Positions 48,237 through 57,411 of a stretch of DNA of 60,889 nucleotides are shown piece by piece (within the stretch, counting starts at the first letter, position 1; every line of letters starts with the position of its first letter). The notes under the pieces were generated by a model. It was not told the origin of the DNA. It saw only the letters and a program-made list of their open reading frames with translations, and ran no database searches. This DNA is from Bacteroidetes bacterium CG2_30_33_31 (GTDB lineage: Bacteria > Bacteroidota > Bacteroidia > Bacteroidales > UBA1556): assembly GCA_001872625.1 (NCBI GenBank), contig MNXP01000059.1, positions 1-60,889 of the forward strand, read 5' to 3'. The position numbers were made by a program, and so were the translations under genes.

Positions 48237-49274
48237 TTATTTTTTGTCTTTTTTAGAATTTATTTCAGCGTCCTTTTCTTCAGGAGCGCCAATTTTATTT
48301 CTCATTTTTGTGTCGGATTTTATATTTTCAAATTTATAATAATCCATAATTCCAAGGTTTCCTGATCTAAAGGAATCGGCAACAGCTAAAGGAATTTCAG
48401 CTTCAGCCAAAATTACTTTTGCGCGTGCTTCTTGCGCTTTGGCCTTCATTTCTTGCTCCAAAGCCACAGCCATAGCTCTTCTTTCCTCCGCTTTTGCTTG
48501 GGCTATATTTTTGTCGGCATCCGCTTGATCCATTTGCAAAATAGCTCCAATATTTTTTCCAATGTCTATATCTGCAATATCAATGGATAGAATTTCAAAT
48601 GCTGTTCCCGAATCCAAACCTTTAGATAATACAGTTTTAGAAATTACATCAGGGTTCTCAAGCACTAATTTATGATTTTTAGCTGAACCTATTGCAGAAA
48701 CAACGCCTTCTCCAATACGTGCCAACACGGTTTCTTCGCCAGCACCTCCAACTAATTGCTTAATATTAGCACGTACCGTAACTCGTGCCTTACAAATAAG
48801 CTGAATTCCATCCATTGCCACAGCAGTAATTGGTGGTGTATTTATAACCTTCGGATTTACTGACATTTGAACTGCTTCTAAAACATTTCTGCCAGCTAAA
48901 TCAATGGCTGTAGCCACTTTAAATGATAAATCCATATTCGCTTTATCGGCAGAAATGAGCGCATTAACTACTAATCTCACATTTCCTCCAGCCAAATAAT
49001 GAGCCTCAAGTTCATCTCTATTTAACGATAATCCAGCTTTATGCGATGTAATCAAACTACTGACAATAGATGAAGGAGGTACTTTCCTAAACCTCATAAC
49101 TATCAATTGCAATAAATTTACTTTTACTCCTGAGACTAAAGCTTGAAACCATAATCCTACAGGAATTAAATAGAAAAGTAGAATAATTAAAATTAAGGCA
49201 ATAATGCCTATCACAACTATTCCGAGACCGTTTTGTCCAACGTCAATTTGATTGTTTAATAAGATGTTTAACAT
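48237..49274 (-). CDS. floA: Flotillin-like protein FloA
   Basis: A 345-residue SPFH-type protein. One membrane or hairpin segment lies at about 18-40 ([20 protein letters not shown]). The FloA family core is clear ([44 protein letters not shown]-like [17 protein letters not shown]). An Ala/Glu-rich coiled coil follows ([20 protein letters not shown]). FloA forms membrane microdomain scaffolds that affect fluidity and protein assembly. It is directly downstream of an NfeD gene (4-base gap), the usual partner. Confidence 0.95.
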   Translation of the reverse strand: MLNILLNNQIDVGQNGLGIVVIGIIALILIILLFYLIPVGLWFQALVSGVKVNLLQLIVMRFRKVPPSSIVSSLITSHKAGLSLNRDELEAHYLAGGNVRLVVNALISADKANMDLSFKVATAIDLAGRNVLEAVQMSVNPKVINTPPITAVAMDGIQLICKARVTVRANIKQLVGGAGEETVLARIGEGVVSAIGSAKNHKLVLENPDVISKTVLSKGLDSGTAFEILSIDIADIDIGKNIGAILQMDQADADKNIAQAKAEERRAMAVALEQEMKAKAQEARAKVILAEAEIPLAVADSFRSGNLGIMDYYKFENIKSDTKMRNKIGAPEEKDAEINSKKDKK

Positions 49275-49278
49275 AATT

Positions 49279-49743
49279 TTAAATTTTTGATTTGATATAA
49301 ATTTTGCTGCCTTCTATTTTATGAACATAAATCTCAGTATTCTGGTCAAGAAAACCAGATAAAGAAATTACCTCCAAATAATTTTCGTTAAAACTTGCTT
49401 TGCCCATTGGGTTTAAACGAGTTACGGCTCTGCCTTCATCGCCTACTTTTATAGGAATGTCGGAGTTGAAATTGAATTTTTCATTATTGCGGGTTTCCAG
49501 AGTTATTTTTTTCCAAGTTTTGGCTCTAATTGCAGTGTAAATCAATAGTGCTGTAAGCAAGATAGTAACTGAGAGAATAATATTTCCATTTGTAGTGCCG
49601 CCCTGATCGTAGCCGTAATATATACCATAAAGTATTACCAGTATTCCAAGTACACCTAATACTCCACCTGGTACAAATAATATTTCTGCAAGCGTAAATA
49701 TTAAACCTAAAATCACAATGCTAAAAGCGATAATCCAAAACAT
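49279..49743 (-). CDS. NfeD-family membrane protein, partner of FloA
   Basis: 154 residues: two or three membrane segments ([39 protein letters not shown]), then a small C-terminal OB-fold. The OB-fold shows [20 protein letters not shown] and [15 protein letters not shown]-like sequence with the typical GxA turn. This is the short, truncated NfeD type without the ClpP-like protease domain. Its gene order nfeD-floA is conserved widely, and the protein probably stabilises or loads the flotillin. Confidence 0.88.
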   Translation of the reverse strand: MFWIIAFSIVILGLIFTLAEILFVPGGVLGVLGILVILYGIYYGYDQGGTTNGNIILSVTILLTALLIYTAIRAKTWKKITLETRNNEKFNFNSDIPIKVGDEGRAVTRLNPMGKASFNENYLEVISLSGFLDQNTEIYVHKIEGSKIYIKSKI

Positions 49744-49816
49744 AAGTTTAGCTAATTAATGTGGGGTAAAAGTAATAAAATATAAAAGCTAAACAATATA
49801 TCTTTTCAAAAATAAT

Positions 49817-49846
49817 GAGATTTTGCAGTGGGTGCTGCAAAATCTC
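49817..49846 (-). terminator. Perfect inverted repeat, probable terminator after the T9SS cargo gene
   Basis: GAGATTTTGCAG (49817-49828) and CTGCAAAATCTC (49835-49846) form twelve perfect pairs around a six-base loop. On the minus strand it follows the stop at 49858 by about 11 bases and is followed by an AT-rich ATTATTTTTG tract. Confidence 0.75.
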
Positions 49847-49857
49847 AAATTATTAGT

Positions 49858-50892
49858 TTATTGTTTTATAAATTTCTTGGTGATAATTTGATTATTGTTT
49901 ATAATTCTGATGTTATAAATTCCTGCTTTTAATTGGCTTATATTTATCAGATTTTGAGAAATCTTTTCAAAAGGCATCAACTTACCACTTATATCGAATA
50001 CTGAAATATCTGCATCCGATGAAATACCCTCAAGATTCAAATTATCACTCGATGGATTGGGAAATATTTCCATTTTATTTTCTGAAATTTCATTTAAGCC
50101 ATTTGCGGTTTCAAAGGTAATATGAATTGCTTGCGTAAATGTGTTATTTGATTCATTCCAATCGTATGAGGTTAGTGAGGTTGTCTTTCCATTAGCATCT
50201 GAAGTGAAAAAATATTTTTGCTTAACAAATTCGTTTCCATTAGCATCCATATTTGTACCTATCAAACTATCAAGCTTAGTAGTGTAATAATACTGAATAT
50301 AACCAATATAATCAATTGTTGAAGTTGATAAATTTAGTCTATAATTCAATCATTTAAACCTTTTACCAGAAGAATAGGATATTAGCATCCTTTCGCTTAC
50401 GGCCCAAGTATTATTTGTTGTCCAGTAATATGTTATTGCAGAATCGCAAGTGCTCCCACTATAGTACAACACATATCTTGCTTGATTTACCCAGCCTGCA
50501 GCCGTTGTATCTTGAATAATGAAAGCTGTGTCTTTAATGCCATCGCTATACCATGTTTCTTTTATATAGCCATGATAGTTTGCATCCGTAGGAGCTTTTT
50601 CGTAAGTGTTTGCACTATAAACATTTCCTGTGCGGCTTCCAATAACTTTGTAAGTATTCGCATTGGTGCCAAGAGGTGGAGGTGAAACTGTTTGCATGCT
50701 TGTAATATAACCTGCGGCGTCTTTCACCATAGTAATCTGATAAATTGTATATCCTGAAGCTGACCAAATTTGCTGATTATGTGGACATGCATCGTACGTC
50801 CATGTTAAAGAGAAGTCGGACATAGGATTAAACTGCGCCTTTACTGCAATGCTTAAGATTGCAAATGTGAAAATTAGTAAAAAATTTTTCAT
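49858..50892 (-). pseudogene. T9SS type A cargo protein gene interrupted by one in-frame TGA
   Basis: Two open segments, 50892-50350 (180 residues) and 50349-49858 (163 codons), are in the same reading frame and are separated only by a TGA at 50352-50350. The first segment has a signal peptide (LLIFTFAILSIAVKAQF). The second ends with a type A sorting domain (MEIFPNPSSDNLNLEG, VFDISGKLM, GIYNIRIINN). Joined, they form a 344-codon secreted protein with the Trp/Tyr-rich repeats seen in such cargo. One base change (for example to TGG or CGA) would restore it. It could be a recent pseudogene, a sequencing error or, less likely, readthrough. It has its own -7 element and terminator. Confidence 0.8.
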
Positions 50893-50941
50893 AAAATTTA
50901 TTTTTAGTTGGTTAATAAATAGACTGTTAGTAATATTATCA

Positions 50942-50949
50942 CAAAGATA
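50942..50949 (-). promoter_or_regulatory. Bacteroidota -7 promoter element for the T9SS cargo gene
   Basis: The minus strand reads TATCTTTG, 49 bases before the ATG at 50892. No clear -33 element. Confidence 0.45.
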
Positions 50950-51052
50950 GTTAATAATTTTCTGATTGCTATCAGTAGGAATACGGAATTAATATAAGCA
51001 GTATTAAGTAGTATTTTAACGAGATATAAACTACGTAGAATTATATAAAAAC

Positions 51053-51060
51053 TATATTTG
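51053..51060 (+). promoter_or_regulatory. Bacteroidota -7 promoter element for the channel gene
   Basis: TATATTTG matches TAnnTTTG, 19 bases before the ATG at 51080, predicting a leader of about 14 bases. Confidence 0.5.
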
Positions 51061-51079
51061 CATCATTAAATTAATTTCT

Positions 51080-52108
51080 ATGCGAGGGAGTAATTATGGT
51101 TCTATTTTAAAATTTGCACGTATCAGATACGCAATTATTTTTATGGTTATCATCATAATAAGCGGCACTTTTGGCTTTATGATAATTGAAAAGGCAAGTT
51201 TTATTAATTCAATATTCATGACCATCATCACCATTTCTACGGTTGGTTATTATGATGTAATAACTTTGGATATTTATGGAAAAATATTTACAATATTCTT
51301 AATATTAGTTAGTTGGATTACATTTGCTTACGCTGTTTCAGTTATCACTTCACATTTTGTTGAAGGCGAATTGAGCATTTTTATGGCCTCCTATAGAAAT
51401 AAATCAAAATTAAAAAAAATGAAAAATCATGTAATTGTGGTTGGTTACGGAAGGAATGGAAAAAATGCCATAGAATTCCTTGTCGCTCACAAAACTCCTT
51501 TTGTGGTTATTGAAAAAAGCCATGAACTTATCATAGAAAATGTTTCAAAAGAGATCCACTTTTTGGAAGGTGATGCCACGGAGGATAATATTCTGCTGGA
51601 AGCTCACATAGAGAAAGCCAGCGCTCTGATAACTACTTTGCCCTTTGATGCCGATAATTTATTTATCACTATTTCTGCAAAAGGTTTAAATCCAAATATT
51701 AACATTGTGGCGCGCTCATCGGGCGACATCACTTCACGAAAACTTGTAAAAGCTGGAGCAAGTAAAGCTGTGATGCCCGAATCTGTCGGTGGTCAGCGAA
51801 TGGCTATGCTTGTAAATCAGCCAGATGTGGTAAATTTTTTCGATAAAATATCTAATATTAGTGAAGCGGAAGCCAACTTAGTGGAAATTGTTTGCGACAA
51901 TTTGCCCGAAGAACTTATCAATCATACTATTTATGATTTGGGAATAAGAAATAATACCGGCGCAAATATTATTGGCTATAAAACGCCTGATGGCGAATAT
52001 GTTATAAATCCTTCTCCCGACACAAAAATGATTGCAAATGCCAAACTTTTTGTTTTGGGCACTCCCTTGCAAATTAGTAAAATGAAAAAATTGTTGAATT
52101 TTGATTAA
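51080..52108 (+). CDS. Two-TM potassium-channel-like protein with RCK domains and a GYY filter
   Basis: 342 residues. Two membrane segments (about 17-37 and 68-90) flank a pore helix and the filter TISTVGYYD at 51-59. An RCK/TrkA-N domain follows with a Rossmann motif VVGYGRNGKNA from 120, GDATEDNILLEAHI and the ADNLFITISAKGLN segment. A TrkA-C domain ends the protein. The layout is that of MthK or GsuK-type ligand-gated potassium channels. The usual TVGYGD filter here reads TVGYYD: the second glycine is tyrosine, encoded by GGT TAT TAT GAT. Selectivity may therefore be altered. It is monocistronic. Confidence 0.9.
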   Translation: MRGSNYGSILKFARIRYAIIFMVIIIISGTFGFMIIEKASFINSIFMTIITISTVGYYDVITLDIYGKIFTIFLILVSWITFAYAVSVITSHFVEGELSIFMASYRNKSKLKKMKNHVIVVGYGRNGKNAIEFLVAHKTPFVVIEKSHELIIENVSKEIHFLEGDATEDNILLEAHIEKASALITTLPFDADNLFITISAKGLNPNINIVARSSGDITSRKLVKAGASKAVMPESVGGQRMAMLVNQPDVVNFFDKISNISEAEANLVEIVCDNLPEELINHTIYDLGIRNNTGANIIGYKTPDGEYVINPSPDTKMIANAKLFVLGTPLQISKMKKLLNFD

Positions 52109-52218
52109 ATATATGATTGACAAAGAAACTCTGTTTTCGTCAAAGTTTATGATGCTCCGCGATAATTAATTTTTCTATTTTAGTCAAACATTTGCATGGC
52201 TGGTCAGGAAAAATTAGA

Positions 52219-52226
52219 TAATTTTG
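52219..52226 (+). promoter_or_regulatory. Bacteroidota -7 promoter element for the BatA-like gene and parC
   Basis: TAATTTTG matches TAnnTTTG, 26 bases before the ATG at 52252. A TTTG at 52191-52194 is farther upstream than usual. Confidence 0.45.
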
Positions 52227-52251
52227 TCCTCAATTTCTTAAAGATATTCAA

Positions 52252-54303
52252 ATGAGTTTTTACTACCCTAATTTTCTTTGGGCACTTACTTTAATTGCAA
52301 TTCCTATAATAATTCATTTGTTTAATTTCAAAAGATTTCAAAAGGTTTATTTTTCTGACATTCGCTTTTTGAAAAGTCTGAGTCAACAAACAAAAAAACA
52401 TTCACAACTTCGTCATTTGCTTGTACTTGCTTCTCGAATATTATTTATTATTTGCCTTGTTTTTGCTTTTGCAAAGCCGTATTCGAAGGCCAAATTTTCC
52501 AACATTCAAAAAGCTGCCCCAAAAAAGATAGTGGTTTATCTTGATAATTCTTTTTCGATGCAGCAGAAAGGTAGCCGTGGTGAACTCTTGGAAGAAGGCC
52601 GTTCAATAGCTAAAGAAATTTCACAAGCGTATTCGCCTACAGATAAGTACTTGTTCTGCTCCAACAACTTAGCTAATATTGATGGAGATTTTTATAGCCG
52701 CGATGATTTCGCCTTAGACTTGAGGCAATGCGATTATCAGCCATTCTCGCCTGCACTTTCGGAAATTGTAAATAGCCTGGCGTATTCGGCGGTGAGCAAA
52801 AGTTCTCTTCCAACCGATATTTTTATCATAAGCGATTTTCAGAAATCTAATTCGGATTTTCAAAATTTTAAAATTGATTCTAACGTAAATATATGGCTGG
52901 TACCTTTGAAGTCTGCCGGTTCAAATAATGTTTTTGTTGATTCATGCTGGTTCGATGACCCTATATTAATGCAAGGTAAAATCGCCAAACTTCACTTCTC
53001 AATCTCCAAAAATTTCGATGAAACTGTTGATAATATGGCCATTAAACTTTTTGTAAATGGAAAACAAAAAGCCCTAAGCTCACTTAATCTCACAAAAAAT
53101 ACTCAGATAAATGATTTCTCTTTTATTCCTGACACAGCCTCAAACCAATTTTGCAGAATAGAAATTTCTGATTATCCGATTATTTTCGACGACATTTTCT
53201 ATTTTTCGTATTCCATTAGAAAGCAATTTCATGTGATTTCGTTGAATGGCGATATAAAACCAAATTTTATTCAAAAGTTTTATGCCTCAGATTCTTCTAT
53301 CGCGCTGCTAAATTTTGATGAAGACCAGATCAACTTTTCTGAGTTTTCAAAAGCACATTTAATAATCCTAAATTCATTGAAAAATTATAGCAGCGGGCTG
53401 ATCTTAGAACTAAAAAAATATCTCGAAAAAGGTGGAAATCTTTGCCTTATTCCTTCTGCTATTACAAAATTGGAAAGTCTGAATAAATTTAATGAAACAT
53501 TTGGAATTCAAAGAGTTAATAGTGTAGATACAACAAAAATATTTCTTCGAGATATAGATATCCAGAATGTTTTATTCGATAATGTTTTTGATGCAAAGAA
53601 TAATAAATTACCGCAGAATATTGATATGCCATATTTTAAATTTAGGCTAAATATTAATAGAGCTGTAGTTTCAAATTACACCAATATTCTCACACTTTCA
53701 GGAGGATTGCCTTTGCTTAGCACTCAAAAAATTGGTAAAGGAAATTTATATTATTTTATGGCTGCGCTTGATGGAAAGAACTCAAATCTTGGTCGTCATG
53801 CCTTATTTATTCCTTTGTTTTATAATATGATTATAGCAAATGAAAAAAAATCAAAATTGTACTATAATATTGATGATGAACAAATTATGGTAAATAATAG
53901 TACTCAATTTAATGAATCCACATTTAAAATAAAAGAGTTTAGTTCCAATTATGAGTTCATCCCTTATACAAAAATGAATGATGGTGAAACGCAAATATTT
54001 ACTCGAGGATTAATAAAAAATTCAGGGAATTATATTCTAAAAACTAATTCTCAAGAAATTTATCCACTGTCATTCAATTATTCAAAATCAGAATCATATT
54101 TTGAGAGTTTGAGCAAATCGGAGCTAAAAGATTTGATTGAAAAATTTTCTATAAAAAACGCTGTAATTATTGAAAATCAAGGTGTAAGCATTGGTGGTTT
54201 TATACAAGGCGAACATCAGGATTCTGTATTGTGGAAATTATTTATTGCCTTGGCAATTTTGTTTTTATTAATTGAAGTATTTTTGCTTCGCTTTTTTAGA
54301 TAA
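52252..54303 (+). CDS. BatA-type membrane protein with a VWA domain
   Basis: 683 residues. The BatA N-terminal domain is clear: FLWALTLIAIPIIIHLFNFK, then the second membrane segment LLVLASRILFIICLVFAFAK. A VWA domain follows with the metal site DNSFSM at 98-103. A glutamine-amidotransferase-like region lies in the middle (ILNSLKNYSSGLILELKKYL, KGGNLCLIPS). A final membrane helix is at about 660-682. Such proteins belong to the Bat aerotolerance group or to envelope chaperone systems with MoxR ATPases; none of those partner genes is adjacent. parC follows after 8 bases, suggesting co-transcription. Confidence 0.82.
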   Translation: MSFYYPNFLWALTLIAIPIIIHLFNFKRFQKVYFSDIRFLKSLSQQTKKHSQLRHLLVLASRILFIICLVFAFAKPYSKAKFSNIQKAAPKKIVVYLDNSFSMQQKGSRGELLEEGRSIAKEISQAYSPTDKYLFCSNNLANIDGDFYSRDDFALDLRQCDYQPFSPALSEIVNSLAYSAVSKSSLPTDIFIISDFQKSNSDFQNFKIDSNVNIWLVPLKSAGSNNVFVDSCWFDDPILMQGKIAKLHFSISKNFDETVDNMAIKLFVNGKQKALSSLNLTKNTQINDFSFIPDTASNQFCRIEISDYPIIFDDIFYFSYSIRKQFHVISLNGDIKPNFIQKFYASDSSIALLNFDEDQINFSEFSKAHLIILNSLKNYSSGLILELKKYLEKGGNLCLIPSAITKLESLNKFNETFGIQRVNSVDTTKIFLRDIDIQNVLFDNVFDAKNNKLPQNIDMPYFKFRLNINRAVVSNYTNILTLSGGLPLLSTQKIGKGNLYYFMAALDGKNSNLGRHALFIPLFYNMIIANEKKSKLYYNIDDEQIMVNNSTQFNESTFKIKEFSSNYEFIPYTKMNDGETQIFTRGLIKNSGNYILKTNSQEIYPLSFNYSKSESYFESLSKSELKDLIEKFSIKNAVIIENQGVSIGGFIQGEHQDSVLWKLFIALAILFLLIEVFLLRFFR

Positions 54304-54311
54304 AGTGAATT

Positions 54312-57300
54312 ATGAACGAGGAGACAGAAGATAATTTGGAAGAAATGGTATCAGAAAATCTTAATGGTGATGTAAATGGAATTGATAGTACTTCGCGTAT
54401 TATTGGCCTTTCAGGTTTATATAAAGATTGGTTTTTGGACTATGCTTCTTATGTAATTCTCGAGCGAGCAGTACCAAATTTGCGCGATGGTTTGAAACCT
54501 GTTCAGCGTCGTATCATGCATTCTATGAAGGAGATGGACGATGGGCGCTATAATAAAGTTGCCAATATTATTGGAAATACCATGAAATATCATCCTCACG
54601 GTGATGCCTCAATTGGTGAAGCTTTGGTTCAGCTTGGTCAAAAAGATTTGCTTATAGATATGCAAGGAAACTGGGGAAATCCTGTTACCGGTGATTCTGC
54701 TGCAGCTCCACGTTATATAGAGGCTCGTTTAAGTAAATTTGCTATTGATGTTGTTTTTAATGCTAAAACTACCAACTGGCTTTTGTCGTACGACGGAAGA
54801 AATAAAGAGCCTGAAACATTGCCAATAAAATTTCCATTATTGCTCGCACAAGGTGTTGAAGGAATTGCAGTTGGCTTGGCATCAAAAATTCTCCCACACA
54901 ATTTTATTGAGCTTATCGACGCATCAATCAGTTATTTAAAAGGTAATAGTTTCGAACTTTATCCCGATTTTATTACAGGTGGAATGGCTGACGTGAGTAA
55001 ATATAACAATGGTTTAAGAGGCGGACGAGTTCGCGTAAGAGCTAAAATATCTAAAATTGATAAAAAAATTCTAATAATTACGGAAATTCCTTTTGGTACT
55101 ACTACCGGCTCTGTAATCGACTCAATTATTCAGGCAAATGATAAAGGGAAGATTAAGATTAAGAAAATTGAAGATAATACCGCTGAAAATGTTGAGATAA
55201 AGATAGTACTTGGACAAGGAGTTTCTCCAGATCAAACTATCGACGCTCTTTATGCCTTCACAATTTGTGAGTCATCAGTTTCGCCTAACTCCTGCGTTAT
55301 TGATGAAAATAAACCACATTTCTTGGGCGTCAAGAAATTACTAAAAATTAGCACCGACCATACTGTGGCTTTGCTGAAATTAGAACTCGAAATCCGCCGA
55401 GAAGAATTACTTGAATCTTGGCATTTTGCTAATCTTGAAAAGATATTTATTAAAGAAAGAATCTATCGCGAAATTGAAGAAGCAGAAAGCTGGGACGAAG
55501 CTCTTGAATTGATTGATAAAGGATTAAATCCTTATAAACATTTGTTTAAAAGAGAGATAACTCGCGACGACATAAGCAAACTTACTGAAATAAAAATTAA
55601 AAGAATTTCAAAATATAACGAATTTAAGGCCGACGAACATATAAAAGAAATTGAAGACGAATTAAAAGATGTGGATTTTCATTTAGAACATCTTGTCGAT
55701 TTTGCCATAGATTATTTCAAAGAGATTAAAAAGAAATATGGCCCTGGCCGTGAAAGAAAGACTGAACTAAGAAATTTTGAAAATATTGATGCCGCCTCGG
55801 TTGCCGTTTCAAATGAAAGACTTTATATCAATAGAGAAGAAGGCTTTATTGGAACTGGCTTGAAAAAAGATGAATTTCTTTTTGAATGTTCTGATATCGA
55901 TGATATTATAGCTTTTAGAGATAATGGTACTTTTGTGGTTACCAAACTCGCTGACAAGATTTTTATCGGCAAAGGAATTATTCACGTTGGAGTTTTTAAT
56001 AAAAATGAAGACAGAACAATCTACAACATTATTTACCGCGATGGTAAAGTTGGGTCGAGTTTTGCTAAGCGATTTTCAGTTACCTCTATCACACGCGATA
56101 AAATTTATCATATCACAAAAGGCAAACCCGAATCATTTATCCACTATTTCTCTGCAAATCCTAACGGTGAGGCCGAAATTGTGAAGGTGAAACTTAAGCA
56201 AAGAGCAAAAGTCAGAAAACTTATTTTTGATTTTGATTTTAGCGAATTGGCAATTAAAGGGCGCAGTGCTGGCGGAAATACTCTGACTAAATATCTTGTA
56301 CATCAAATATCTTTAAAAGAAGATGGAGTTTCTACCCTTGGCGCTCGCGAAATTTGGTTCGACGATAGCGTTCATCGTCTAAATGTGGATCAAAGAGGAA
56401 TAAAACTTGGCAAGTTTCACGCTGAAGATAAGATACTTACAATAATGGCTAACGGAGATTGCTTGCTTAACTCTTTTGATTTAAGTACCCACTTCGACGA
56501 AAATATGATCCATATCCTAAAATATAATCCTGACGATATTTGGACTTTGGTGTACTTCGAAGGTGTCTCTGAATATTACTATCTGAAAAGATTTTTAATT
56601 GAAAAAACTGATAAAAAAGTGTCTCTGCTTTCAGACCATCCTAAATCGAGATTTATAAATATTTCGCGTGCAGAAAATATTAAAGTGGAACTAATATTTG
56701 ATAAAACCGACAAACAGAAACCTATTAATCCTGAGATTTTAGATGTAGAAGAATTTATTGATGTAAAAGGTTTTAAAGCTAAAGGCAAAAGACTATCTGC
56801 CAATAAGATTAAAAAAATTAATATTATCGAACCTGAAATTGATTTGGAAGAGGATGAAACTTTTGAGGAAGAAATACAAAATATCTCTGAAGTAAATGAA
56901 TCTGATTCTATCGAAAACTTCAGCGTCTCGAATACTGATAATTATGATGATACTGAAATTGAAGTAAAGGCACAAAATGAACTTATTGATAATCAGTATG
57001 AAGGCGAACATATTGTTGAAAGAGATATTGAAATTGCTGAACCAAAGATAATTGCTAAAAATGAATTCCCAATTATTAAACCTGAAATTGACAAGGAAAA
57101 AGTAGTTGAAAAAACTACAAACAAAACCAACATAGCTTTAGAACCTGAAGAGACTACCGATTTATCGAATTTTGTAAAAAGCGAAATATTTGAAGCCGAG
57201 AAAAAACTAAAATCAAAAACTGAGAAAAAAACTAAGTCAAAGCCAGAATTAAAATCTGAGCTTGTTGGTAATAAAAAAATTGCCGCCGCACTTAATCCAA

Positions 57301-57407
57301 AAAAACCTGCATCATCAGTAAAAAAGAAAGCGGATATAGTAAAAACAGATCCAAAAAAGGTTAGTCTTAATAGTGATGAACCACTGCAAATGGAGCTTGA
57401 TTTCTAA
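54312..57407 (+). CDS. parC: DNA topoisomerase IV subunit A with a long charged tail
   Basis: 1031 residues. The breakage-reunion domain is complete: RAVPNLRDGLKPVQRRIMHS, KYHPHGDASIGEALVQL and the catalytic Tyr135 in AAPRYIEARLS. The quinolone region has Ser/Ala-type wild-looking residues. The C-terminal pinwheel lacks the GyrA box, which supports ParC rather than GyrA. After about residue 830 comes a tail of some 200 residues rich in Glu, Ile, Asn, then Lys and Ser, probably disordered, ending PLQMELDF. That end resembles a sliding-clamp-binding motif (QxxLxF). ParC decatenates daughter chromosomes with ParE, whose gene is not in the window. It converges on the deacylase gene with a 4-base gap. 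Confidence 0.93.
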   Translation: MNEETEDNLEEMVSENLNGDVNGIDSTSRIIGLSGLYKDWFLDYASYVILERAVPNLRDGLKPVQRRIMHSMKEMDDGRYNKVANIIGNTMKYHPHGDASIGEALVQLGQKDLLIDMQGNWGNPVTGDSAAAPRYIEARLSKFAIDVVFNAKTTNWLLSYDGRNKEPETLPIKFPLLLAQGVEGIAVGLASKILPHNFIELIDASISYLKGNSFELYPDFITGGMADVSKYNNGLRGGRVRVRAKISKIDKKILIITEIPFGTTTGSVIDSIIQANDKGKIKIKKIEDNTAENVEIKIVLGQGVSPDQTIDALYAFTICESSVSPNSCVIDENKPHFLGVKKLLKISTDHTVALLKLELEIRREELLESWHFANLEKIFIKERIYREIEEAESWDEALELIDKGLNPYKHLFKREITRDDISKLTEIKIKRISKYNEFKADEHIKEIEDELKDVDFHLEHLVDFAIDYFKEIKKKYGPGRERKTELRNFENIDAASVAVSNERLYINREEGFIGTGLKKDEFLFECSDIDDIIAFRDNGTFVVTKLADKIFIGKGIIHVGVFNKNEDRTIYNIIYRDGKVGSSFAKRFSVTSITRDKIYHITKGKPESFIHYFSANPNGEAEIVKVKLKQRAKVRKLIFDFDFSELAIKGRSAGGNTLTKYLVHQISLKEDGVSTLGAREIWFDDSVHRLNVDQRGIKLGKFHAEDKILTIMANGDCLLNSFDLSTHFDENMIHILKYNPDDIWTLVYFEGVSEYYYLKRFLIEKTDKKVSLLSDHPKSRFINISRAENIKVELIFDKTDKQKPINPEILDVEEFIDVKGFKAKGKRLSANKIKKINIIEPEIDLEEDETFEEEIQNISEVNESDSIENFSVSNTDNYDDTEIEVKAQNELIDNQYEGEHIVERDIEIAEPKIIAKNEFPIIKPEIDKEKVVEKTTNKTNIALEPEETTDLSNFVKSEIFEAEKKLKSKTEKKTKSKPELKSELVGNKKIAAALNPKKPASSVKKKADIVKTDPKKVSLNSDEPLQMELDF

Positions 57408-57411
57408 GTGA

